DNA of 64,000 bases from Curtobacterium sp. MCBD17_013 (lineage in GTDB: Bacteria; Actinomycetota; Actinomycetes; Actinomycetales; Microbacteriaceae). The notes beneath the pieces were generated by a model. The model was not told the origin of the DNA. It saw nothing but the letters and a program-made list of their open reading frames with translations, and ran no database searches. Location: positions 107,181-171,180 of the forward strand of contig NZ_QKTU01000006.1 of the NCBI RefSeq assembly GCF_003234565.1, given 5' to 3'. Shown in pieces: positions 36,794 through 44,507 of the stretch. Position 1 is the stretch's first letter. Every line of letters begins with the position of its first letter. The position numbers and the translations under genes are program-made.

Positions 36794-38695
36794 TCAGTCG
36801 CGTCCGGCGACGGCGCGGCGGATCCGCTCGATCGGCACCTTCGGCTCGCGCTCGGCGGTGAGCAGCCCGTTCGTCTCCTGCAGCGTGTCCGTGAACTGCG
36901 TGTAGCAGGACCCGGCGAGGAACGAACTGGCGCGGATGCCGTCGTACAGCGCGGTGATCCGGTCGACGTAGTCGTCGCCGTCCACCGCGACGGAGTACCC
37001 CCAGGCGTCGTCGCGGTCGGCACCCGGCTGGTAGTTGACCCCGCCGAACTCCGTGAGCATGACCGGCTGGCCGTGGTCCTCGGCGTCGCCGACCAGGATC
37101 CGCCGGCCGGCCGGGCCCATCCCGGCGAGCAAGCGGGTACGGGCGGCGTCGTCGGCGTAGGTCGCGGCGAGGACCTCGCCCGAGGCCTCGTAGTCGTGCA
37201 CGCTGAGGATGTCCGACGCGGCGTGCTCCCAGCCGTCGTTCGAGATCACGGGCCGTGACGGGTCGAGCGCCCGCGTGACGTCGGCGAGCGCCCGGGCGTA
37301 CGCCTGCTGGGCCGGTTCGTGCGCGATGTGCTGCACGCCCCAGCTCTCGTTCGCCGGCACCCACGTCACGATGCACGGGTGGGACACGTCGCGCTCGACG
37401 GCGTCCATCCACTCCCGCATGAGCCGCTGCACCGCCGTCGGGGTGAACGCGTACGCACCCGGCGCCTCGCCCCAGACCAGGAGTCCGAGGCGGTCCGCCC
37501 AGAACAGGAACCGCGGGTCCTCGATCTTCTGGTGGATCCGGGTCGCGGTGAACCCGAGCTCCTTGATGAGCTCGACCTCACGACGGAACGCGGCCGGGCT
37601 CGGCGCGGTGAGGTTCGAATCCGGCCAGTAGCCCTGGTTGAGGACGCTCCGGACGTCGTACGGGCGGTCGTTGAGCAGGAACGCCCCCCGGTCGACCGCG
37701 ACCGACCGGAACCCGAGGTACGACGCGACGACGTCCCCGGACCCGTCGGGGTGCCCGAGCACGACGGTGGCGTCGATGAGCCGCGGGGTCTCCGGCGTCC
37801 ACACGATCTCGTCGTACGCCTGCCCGTTCGTCTGCCGCGCGACGGGGACGACGACGTCCACGGTCGTGGCGCCCGCCGGCACGACGACGGAGGCGCTGCC
37901 GAGGTCCTCGTCACCGTCCTCGTGGCGGAGCGACACCGACAGTGTCGTGTCCGCGGTCACCCGACCGGCGATCCGGACCGTGCCCCGGACCACCGAGCCG
38001 GGGAACTCGGTCTCCCACCGGAGCGCCGCGACCGACACCGGGGGGACCGCCTCGAGCCACACGGTCTGCCAGATCCCCGTGGTGCGCCGATACCAGATCA
38101 CGTGGGGGTGCTCGTGCCAGTCCTGCTTGCCGCGGGGCTGCGTGACGTCGTGCGGGTCGTCCTCGGCGCGGACGACCAGGGTGTGCGTGGTGTCGGTGCC
38201 GGCGTCGACGTCCGTGCTGGCGTCGAGCACGTGCGTCACGTCGAACGAGAACGGCGTGTGCCCGCCCTCGTGCTCGCCGAGGCGCACCCCGTCCAGCCAC
38301 ACCGTCGCGCGGTAGTCGACCGCACCGAAGTGCAGGAGCACCCGGGACGCGTCGGCCGAGCGCCCGGCACGCTCGAGGTCCTCGGCCGAGATGCTGCGCG
38401 CGTACCAGACCACGGGGTGGAATCCCGGCTCGTCGATGCCCGACGCGACTGACTCGGGCGGGAACGGCACCGTGATCGTGCGGTCCGTCGCCCCGTGCTC
38501 CGGCCGGAAGCCCGCCGACCAGCCCGCGCCCAGGCCCTCGTCGCCGTCGTCGTGGCGGAACGACCACGGCCCGTCGAGGTCGGCCCAGGCCGGACGGACG
38601 AGTTGCGGCCGGGGGTGGGTACCGTCCTGGCGGCTCGCCGGTTCGGGGACGGACAGGGTCCGGGGAGCGGCTTCCTCGCCGCGCAGCGTCGTCAT
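36794..38695 (-). CDS. Glycoside hydrolase family 2
   Basis: 633-residue retaining glycosidase. N-terminal jelly-roll sugar-binding domain (WYARSISAEDL, LHFGAVDYRATVWLDGVRLGEHEGGHTPF), immunoglobulin-like domain, then TIM barrel. Acid/base Glu in PANESWG at about residue 450 and nucleophile Glu in MLTEFGG at about 547. No signal peptide, so it acts on imported oligosaccharides. The family includes beta-galactosidase, mannosidase and glucuronidase; this lineage is not resolved. ATG overlaps the GH1-like gene stop (ATGA). Last gene of the operon. Confidence 0.92.
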   Translation of the reverse strand: MTTLRGEEAAPRTLSVPEPASRQDGTHPRPQLVRPAWADLDGPWSFRHDDGDEGLGAGWSAGFRPEHGATDRTITVPFPPESVASGIDEPGFHPVVWYARSISAEDLERAGRSADASRVLLHFGAVDYRATVWLDGVRLGEHEGGHTPFSFDVTHVLDASTDVDAGTDTTHTLVVRAEDDPHDVTQPRGKQDWHEHPHVIWYRRTTGIWQTVWLEAVPPVSVAALRWETEFPGSVVRGTVRIAGRVTADTTLSVSLRHEDGDEDLGSASVVVPAGATTVDVVVPVARQTNGQAYDEIVWTPETPRLIDATVVLGHPDGSGDVVASYLGFRSVAVDRGAFLLNDRPYDVRSVLNQGYWPDSNLTAPSPAAFRREVELIKELGFTATRIHQKIEDPRFLFWADRLGLLVWGEAPGAYAFTPTAVQRLMREWMDAVERDVSHPCIVTWVPANESWGVQHIAHEPAQQAYARALADVTRALDPSRPVISNDGWEHAASDILSVHDYEASGEVLAATYADDAARTRLLAGMGPAGRRILVGDAEDHGQPVMLTEFGGVNYQPGADRDDAWGYSVAVDGDDYVDRITALYDGIRASSFLAGSCYTQFTDTLQETNGLLTAEREPKVPIERIRRAVAGRD

Positions 38696-40008
38696 GGCGT
38701 CCAGTCTGCCGCAGCCGTTACAACGTTGTACAGACGGTTGGCCGGCGCGCCGGTCTCGGTCCCGAACGCCGCTGCCGCCCCGGTCGGGACGCGCTGCAGG
38801 GAGCCGTCCGCCTGCTCCTCGAGCCGGACCAGCCCCATGCGGCGCAGCGACGGGGTCTTGCGCCCGCCGACGACCCGGGCGGCCACGACCTCGTCGGGAA
38901 CCGCGAACTCCTCGACGTTCCGACCGCCGGACGCGTACGACCAGTCGACGAAGTCGAACAGGGGCCACCAGGTGTACCCGCGCAGGTCCATGCCGCCCGC
39001 CACGAGTTCCTGGACCGCGTGGACCGAGTCGCGCACCCAGGCCGTCCGGACCTCGTCCGTGCCCTCGATGCTCGTCTCCGTGACCATCATGGGCAGGCCG
39101 TAGCGCGCCTCGAACCCGCGCAGGCTCGTGACGAGCCCGTCGGTCCAGCGGTCCGTCGCGATCTGCACCACGTCGGTGCCGTCGGCGACGAGGGTCCGCG
39201 GGGACAGGTCGGGGTAGTAGTTGACGCCGAGCACGTCGATGCGTGCCGGGTCGGCCCGGAGACGCGCGAGCTGCTCCGGTGCGGCGCCGTGCTCGAGCAG
39301 CCACCCGTGCATGGGGTGCTGCACGCCGACCAGCCCGAGCACCAGATCCGTCGGCACGGTGCCGATCGCGGTCAGGTGCTCGGCCTCGCCCGCGAGCGCG
39401 GGGTCGTCCGTGGCGAACAGGGACGACGCCTCGACGTGCACGATGACCGCGCCCGGGTTGGCCGCCCGGATCGCCGCGACGGACCGGGTGATCCCCTCGG
39501 CCAGCGCGAGCGTCACACGCACCCAGCCGTCCCAGCCGGTGAGCGCCGGCGGCCACACGCCGCGGAGGCCGCAGAACGACGCCGTCGTGACGGGTTCGTT
39601 CAAGGGTGTGACGTGGTCGACCAACCCGCGGTAGCGCGCCGCGAACGCACCCGCGAACGCCGCGACGACGTCGGGGTAGCGCGGGTCGGCGAACGAGCCG
39701 TCGAGCCAGGTCGGCGTGCCGTAGTGCACGAGATCGGCGATCACCGTCAGCCCGAGCTCCTCGACCGCGAACCGGAGCCGCTCGTCGAGGGTGCTCCAGT
39801 CGTAGGTGTCCGGCGCGGTGTGCACGAGCGGCCAGTTCACGCCGTACCGGACCGCCCCCGCGCCGAGGTCGCGCGCGGCGGTGAGGTCCGCGCGCCAGTG
39901 CTCGGTGTGCTCCGTCAGGTCGTACTCGTCGAGCGGCGCCATCGCGAAGTGCGCCGGCGGGTGGACCGAGGTGTCCTCGATCCCGAGGACCCAGGTGAAG
40001 TCGCCCAT
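38692..40008 (-). CDS. GH1-like beta-glycosidase (clan GH-A)
   Basis: 438 residues, cytoplasmic TIM-barrel glycosidase. It begins FTWVLGIEDTSVHPPAHFAM. The acid/base Glu is in HVTPLNEPVTTASF at about residue 136 (TxNEP motif) and the likely nucleophile is in MVTETSIEGT at about residue 310. The second motif departs from the usual I/VTENG, so it belongs to a divergent GH1 or related COG2723 branch. ATG shares one base with the permease stop (TGATG). Works with GH2 on sugars brought in by the adjacent importer. Confidence 0.85.
   Translation of the reverse strand: MGDFTWVLGIEDTSVHPPAHFAMAPLDEYDLTEHTEHWRADLTAARDLGAGAVRYGVNWPLVHTAPDTYDWSTLDERLRFAVEELGLTVIADLVHYGTPTWLDGSFADPRYPDVVAAFAGAFAARYRGLVDHVTPLNEPVTTASFCGLRGVWPPALTGWDGWVRVTLALAEGITRSVAAIRAANPGAVIVHVEASSLFATDDPALAGEAEHLTAIGTVPTDLVLGLVGVQHPMHGWLLEHGAAPEQLARLRADPARIDVLGVNYYPDLSPRTLVADGTDVVQIATDRWTDGLVTSLRGFEARYGLPMMVTETSIEGTDEVRTAWVRDSVHAVQELVAGGMDLRGYTWWPLFDFVDWSYASGGRNVEEFAVPDEVVAARVVGGRKTPSLRRMGLVRLEEQADGSLQRVPTGAAAAFGTETGAPANRLYNVVTAAADWTP
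38719..38730. promoter_or_regulatory. 12-bp perfect palindrome inside the 3' end of the GH1-like gene
   Basis: TACAACGTTGTA is self-complementary with a central CG and lies 24 bp upstream of the GH2 start, within codons for LYNVV. It resembles LacI-family operators, and could act on an internal promoter or roadblock before GH2. The coding constraint makes chance possible. Confidence 0.35.
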
Positions 40009-40940
40009 CACTTCAGTCCACTCGTCGCGACGCCGGCCACGAAGTACTTCTGTGCGAAGAAGAACGCGATCGCGATCGGGACCAGCGAGATGGTCGCACC
40101 GGCGAGCAGGATCGCGTGGTCGGTCACGTGCTGGCCGCCGAACAGCGTCAGGCCGGCCGGCAGGGTGAGCATGTCGTTCGACGTCGTGACGACGAGCGGC
40201 CAGAGCAGGTCGTTCCACAGGTTCATCCCGTTGAGCACGGCGACGGTGGCGATCGCCGGTTTGGCGAGCGGGAGCACGACCTGCCAGTAGATCCGCCAGT
40301 GCCCGGCGCCGTCGATGCGCGCCGCCTCGTCGAGCTCCGGCGGGATGCTGACGAAGAACTGCCGGAACAGGAAGATGCCGAACGCGCTCGTCGCCCGCGA
40401 AACGATGAGCCCCTGGTAGGTGTTCAGCCAGCCGAAGTGGAACAGCTCGACGAACACGGGGATCAGGGTCACCTGGAACGGCACCATGAGGGTCGCGATG
40501 ACGATGACGAACGCGACGTTCCGACCGACGAACCGCATCCGCGCCAGGGCGTAGGCGCACATCGAGTCGAACAGCAGGGTCAGCGCCGTCGTCACGCCCG
40601 CGAACACGAACGTGTTGACGAGCAGCCGGACGAACGACAGCTGCTGCCAGACGCCGACGTACCCGTGCATGGTGATGCTCGTCGGGAACAGGCTCGCGGG
40701 GTTGTGGAACAGGTCGCTCTCGCTCCGGAACGACCCGGAGACCATCCAGATGAAGGGCACGAGCGCGAACACGACCCCGACGCCGAGGTAGACCCACTTG
40801 AGCACGTCCACCGTGCGCACGGCGGGCCGCGGCCCGTGCTGCCTGCGCTGCGTGGGCGTGGACCGGTCGCCGCGGTCGTCGCCGCCGCGTGACGAACGGG
40901 AGGTCCGGGGCACGTCCGCCACGGAGGTGTCAGTCGACAT
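40008..40940 (-). CDS. Sugar ABC transporter permease, MalG type
   Basis: 310 residues. After a hydrophilic N-terminal arm of about 45 residues, six membrane segments begin WVYLGVGVVFALVPFIWMVSG. EAA loop PPELDEAARIDGAGHWRIYW. Its first 11 bases overlap the end of the MalF-type gene. Part of the LacI, binding protein, MalF, MalG, GH1, GH2 operon. Confidence 0.93.
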   Translation of the reverse strand: MSTDTSVADVPRTSRSSRGGDDRGDRSTPTQRRQHGPRPAVRTVDVLKWVYLGVGVVFALVPFIWMVSGSFRSESDLFHNPASLFPTSITMHGYVGVWQQLSFVRLLVNTFVFAGVTTALTLLFDSMCAYALARMRFVGRNVAFVIVIATLMVPFQVTLIPVFVELFHFGWLNTYQGLIVSRATSAFGIFLFRQFFVSIPPELDEAARIDGAGHWRIYWQVVLPLAKPAIATVAVLNGMNLWNDLLWPLVVTTSNDMLTLPAGLTLFGGQHVTDHAILLAGATISLVPIAIAFFFAQKYFVAGVATSGLK

Positions 40941-41901
40941 CGTTGTACCTGAACAATCTGAGCTGGACGAGCGAGATGAGCATGATGATCGCGAACAGCA
41001 CCCACGAGATCGCAGACGCGTACCCGGTCTGGTAGTCGACGAACCCGTCGCGGTAGAGCAGGTTGACCAGCGAGTCGGTGTGGAACACCGGGCCGCCGCC
41101 GGTCATGACGTAGACGAGGTCGAAGACCTGGAACGACTGGATGGTCAGGATCATCGAGGTGAACAGCAGCGTGGGCCGGATGCTCGGGATCGTGATCGAC
41201 CACACCGTGGCCCACCGGCCGGCGCCGTCGAGCTGGGCCGCCTCGTACCGCTCGCCGGGGACGCCCTTGAGGCCCGCGACGAACAGGATCATGGCGAAGC
41301 CGACGCTCTTCCAGACCGACACGAAGATCACCGTCGGCAGGGCGAGGGTCGTCGACTGGAGCCACCCGATCGAGGGCAGACCGAGCGCCGCGGTGAGGCC
41401 GCCGACGAGCCCGATGTCCGGGTCGAGCAGGAACTTCCAGACCAGGCCGATCGTGACGAGCGAGACGATCGTCGGGAAGAAGAAGATCGATCGGACGATG
41501 CGCGTCGCGATCCCCTCGCCCTGGAGCGCCAGGGCCGACAGGAACCCGAACACGAGCAGGAGCACGACGGACACGATCGTGAACTCGAGCGTCACGCCGA
41601 GCGCGTTCCAGAACTGGTGGTCGTGGAACAGCTTGACGTAGTTGCCGAACCCGACGAACGGCTCCGTGCTCGCCCCGACGGTCCAGTCGAAGAAGCTGTA
41701 GTACAGCGACCGGAAGATCGGGAAGATCACGAACACGCCCAGGATCAGCAGGCTCGGCGCCATGAAGAGCCAGGCCGGCTGGAACCGGAACCGACGAGCG
41801 GTCGCGCGCCGGCCCTCCCCACCGCTGCGCGACCCTGGGGTGGTGCCGGCCCCGTCGCGCGTGCTGCGCGACGGGACCCGCTCCGAGGTGTGGCTGGTCA
41901 C
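40930..41901 (-). CDS. Sugar ABC transporter permease, MalF type
   Basis: 323 residues from GTG at 41899-41901, overlapping the binding-protein stop (GTGA). Hydrophilic N terminus, then WLFMAPSLLILGVFVIFPIF, SLYYSFFDWTVG, and the EAA loop RYEAAQLDGAGRWATVWSIT. Six membrane segments. The ATPase is not encoded here, so a shared MsmK-type subunit is presumably used. Confidence 0.93.
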   Translation of the reverse strand: MTSHTSERVPSRSTRDGAGTTPGSRSGGEGRRATARRFRFQPAWLFMAPSLLILGVFVIFPIFRSLYYSFFDWTVGASTEPFVGFGNYVKLFHDHQFWNALGVTLEFTIVSVVLLLVFGFLSALALQGEGIATRIVRSIFFFPTIVSLVTIGLVWKFLLDPDIGLVGGLTAALGLPSIGWLQSTTLALPTVIFVSVWKSVGFAMILFVAGLKGVPGERYEAAQLDGAGRWATVWSITIPSIRPTLLFTSMILTIQSFQVFDLVYVMTGGGPVFHTDSLVNLLYRDGFVDYQTGYASAISWVLFAIIMLISLVQLRLFRYNDVD

Positions 41902-43160
41902 TGCGAGCAGCCCGTGAGGCCGTCGATCGTCTGCGCGGCGTCCTTGGTCGCACTCGCGACCGAGGTCCCGCGCGTGATCTTGCCGATGAGCGGCACGTAG
42001 CCGTCCGAGTCGACCTTGGTCGCCTGGGGGACGTGCGGCAGGTACAGGCGGGCGTTGCCGACCTGCGACGCGAACACCGACACCGTCGGGTCGGCCGTGA
42101 GCTTGGCGTCGTCGGTCATGTCGGTGCGCAGCGGCGGGAACCCGGTCTTCAGCGAGAACTTCTCCTGCGTCGACTTGCTCGTCCAGTAGGCGAGGAACTC
42201 CTGCGCCTGCTTCGGGTACTTCGTCTTGGCCGACACCGACAGCGGCGCGGTCGACCCGAGCGTGACGGACGTGCCGTCGACCCCGGTCGGGATGGTCGCG
42301 ATCCCGAGGTCGACGCCCGCGCTCTTGTAACCCGGCGCGGCCCACGGCCCGTTGATCTCCATGGCGGCCTTGCCCGCGGAGAACAGGGAGTCGGCCTCGG
42401 CACCCGTCTGCCCCACCGGGCTCACCTTGTCCTTCGCCACGAGGTCGGCCCACGTGGACAGGCTCTTCTGGCCGGCGCTCGTCTGCAGCACCGAGCAGCC
42501 CTTGCCGTTGACGATGTCGCCGCCCTCGAGCCACTGCAGGACGGGCCACATCTGGATCGTCTGGTTGTCCGCGAGCGAGATGCCGTAGTGGCCACCGGTC
42601 GTCAGCTTCTTCGCGTCCTGCGCGAGCTCGTCGATGGTCTTCGGCGGGTTCGTGATGCCGGCCTGCTGGAACAGCTTCTTGTTGTAGTACAGGCTCAGCG
42701 TCGCGAAGTTCGCGGGGATCCCGTAGAGCTTGCCCTTGTACGTGAACTCCTTGACGGTGCCGGGCGCGAGCTTCGACGTGTTGATCTGGTCCTTGCCACT
42801 GCCGGTGTCCGTCAGGGCGAGCACCGAGTTCGTCTTGACGTACTGCGCGACCGCGTTCGGGTCGCTCGACACCGCGGCGATGTCCGGACCCTGCCCGGTC
42901 AACCATGCCGACGGGAGCTTCTGCTGGATGGTGTCCCAGGGCTGCACGGTCATCTGGACCTTGATGTCCGGGTGGGACGCCTCGAAGTCCTTGACGATCT
43001 GCGCGTACCCGGGGCGGTCTCCACCCGTGAACCCGGTCCAGACCTTGAGGGTGACCGGTCCGCTCGCCGACGACGATGACGACGTCGAACAGCCGGACAG
43101 GGCCAGGGCCACAGCGGCGGCTCCGGCGGCGACGGCGAGGGCCGTGTTGCGCTTCTTCAT
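41898..43160 (-). CDS. Extracellular sugar-binding lipoprotein
   Basis: 420 residues, family-1 solute-binding protein. Lipoprotein signal MKKRNTALAVAAGAAAVALA with lipobox LSGC and a Ser-rich linker after the Cys. Mature phrases VTLKVWTGFTGGDRPGYAQI, FEASHPDIKVQM and GKAAMEINGPWAAP are typical of CUT1 binding proteins. ATG at 43158-43160 with AAAGGAG six bases upstream. Ligand probably an oligosaccharide cleaved by the GH1-like and GH2 enzymes of the same operon. Confidence 0.93.
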   Translation of the reverse strand: MKKRNTALAVAAGAAAVALALSGCSTSSSSSASGPVTLKVWTGFTGGDRPGYAQIVKDFEASHPDIKVQMTVQPWDTIQQKLPSAWLTGQGPDIAAVSSDPNAVAQYVKTNSVLALTDTGSGKDQINTSKLAPGTVKEFTYKGKLYGIPANFATLSLYYNKKLFQQAGITNPPKTIDELAQDAKKLTTGGHYGISLADNQTIQMWPVLQWLEGGDIVNGKGCSVLQTSAGQKSLSTWADLVAKDKVSPVGQTGAEADSLFSAGKAAMEINGPWAAPGYKSAGVDLGIATIPTGVDGTSVTLGSTAPLSVSAKTKYPKQAQEFLAYWTSKSTQEKFSLKTGFPPLRTDMTDDAKLTADPTVSVFASQVGNARLYLPHVPQATKVDSDGYVPLIGKITRGTSVASATKDAAQTIDGLTGCSQ

Positions 43161-43284
43161 GGAACGCTCCTTTGCGTTGTGGACCGTCCTCGGGAGGGGA
43201 CGGCACGGAGGTGGGATGTGATGGTGGGCAGGGGAACGGGTCTGAGGGGGACGGGGTCCGGCGACGTGCCGGTGGTCGGGCGGT

Positions 43285-44328
43285 TCAGTCCTCGGCGCGG
43301 TGCTCCGGGCCGCAGCCGCACGACTCGCGGACCACGATCGACACCGGGAGTTCGCGGTGGGTCGGACCGTCGCTCGTGCCGTCGACGAGGTCGAACAGCC
43401 GCTCCGTGGCCAGACGGGCCATCTCCTCGGCGGGGACCCGGACGGTCGTGATCGCGGGCGTGGTGACACGGGCGAGACCGAAGTCGTCGAACCCGACCAC
43501 GGACACGGCTCCCGGCACGTCGACGCCGGCCGCGCGGAGCACCCGCATGCCGCCGGTCGCCATGTCGTCGTTCGCGAAGACGACGCCGTCGAACTCCGTG
43601 CCCGCGTCGAGCAGGGTCCGGATCGCGTCGGCACCGGACTCCTCGCCGAGGTCCCCCTCGACCACGAGCGCGTCGACCTCGACGCCGTGGACGCGGACGG
43701 CGGCGAGGAACCCCTCGCGTCGGTCGAGTCCGGTCTGGTGGTCGAGTGTGCCCGTGACGTGGACGAGCCGGCGGCGCCCGTGTGCGTCGATGAGGTGCTC
43801 GGTGATCCGCCGCGTCGCAGCGACGTCGTCGATCCCGACGCTGGCCGCATCGGGCAGGGACGGCGCGTTGCCGATGAGCACGACCGGGAGGCCCGACGCG
43901 ACGAGCCGCTCCATGTTCCGGTCGTCGATGGCCGCGCTGGTGACGATCACGCCGTCGGCGCTCCGCGAGCGCATGACGCGCTCGTAGGCGGCCACGCCAC
44001 CCTCCTCGTCCGCGTTGGTCGAGACGATCACCTGCGCGTCGTGCGCGCTGGCGGCCCGGGACATGCCGGTGAGCACGTGCATGAAGTACATGTGCCCGAA
44101 CACGTGGTGCGAGCTGTTCGGGACGACGAGGGCCACGGCGCCGGCCCGCTGGTTCCGGAGCGCGCGTCCGGCGGAACTCGGCACGTACCCCAGCTCGTCA
44201 GCGGCGCGACGCACGGCGTCCCGGGTGGCGGCGCTGATGCGCTCGTGACCGGACAGCGCCATCGAGGCGGCGGCAGCGGTCACGCCGACGCGCTGCGCGA
44301 CGTCCTTGAGCGTCACGGACTTCGCCAT
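43285..44328 (-). CDS. LacI-family transcriptional regulator
   Basis: 347 residues. HTH TLKDVAQRVGVTAAAASMALSGHERISAATR, hinge VRRAADELGYVPSSAGRALRN, then a ligand domain ending with VSVVGFDDFGLARVTTPAIT. The C terminus is Cys-containing (ESCGCGPEH), as in many actinobacterial sugar LacI proteins. GAGGAGG lies six to eight bases before the ATG. First gene of the sugar operon; two operator-like boxes sit 35-90 bp upstream, pointing to autoregulation of the whole operon. Confidence 0.93.
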   Translation of the reverse strand: MAKSVTLKDVAQRVGVTAAAASMALSGHERISAATRDAVRRAADELGYVPSSAGRALRNQRAGAVALVVPNSSHHVFGHMYFMHVLTGMSRAASAHDAQVIVSTNADEEGGVAAYERVMRSRSADGVIVTSAAIDDRNMERLVASGLPVVLIGNAPSLPDAASVGIDDVAATRRITEHLIDAHGRRRLVHVTGTLDHQTGLDRREGFLAAVRVHGVEVDALVVEGDLGEESGADAIRTLLDAGTEFDGVVFANDDMATGGMRVLRAAGVDVPGAVSVVGFDDFGLARVTTPAITTVRVPAEEMARLATERLFDLVDGTSDGPTHRELPVSIVVRESCGCGPEHRAED

Positions 44329-44362
44329 CAGTGCCTCCTCGCACGGCTGCTGGTCGGGCTGC

Positions 44363-44416
44363 TTTATCGATTAACCGCCCCGACTCCTGGAACTGTAGCG
44401 CTGCTTTATCGATTCA
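44363..44416. promoter_or_regulatory. Paired operator-like boxes upstream of the LacI gene
   Basis: TTTATCGATTAA at 44363-44374 and TTTATCGATTCA at 44405-44416 are near-identical, each with a central CG and partial dyad symmetry. Their 42-bp spacing is four helical turns, so both face the same side of the DNA. A related box occurs at 46453 before the secreted arabinofuranosidase gene. Likely the operators of the adjacent LacI protein. Confidence 0.65.
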
Positions 44417-44454
44417 ACAAGCCCGCCCCGCGGATCGCGAGCCGGCTCGACACA

Positions 44455-44492
44455 CCTGTGGCGTGCCTCCCGGTCTGGAGGCACGCCACAGG
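44455..44492 (-). terminator. Terminator of the arabinofuranosidase gene
   Basis: Perfect 16-bp stem, arms 44455-44470 and 44477-44492, loop of six bases (CGGTCT). It begins 16 bp after the stop of the minus-strand GH54 gene and separates it from the LacI promoter region. Confidence 0.75.
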
Positions 44493-44507
44493 CTCGCGAC
44501 GCGGGCG

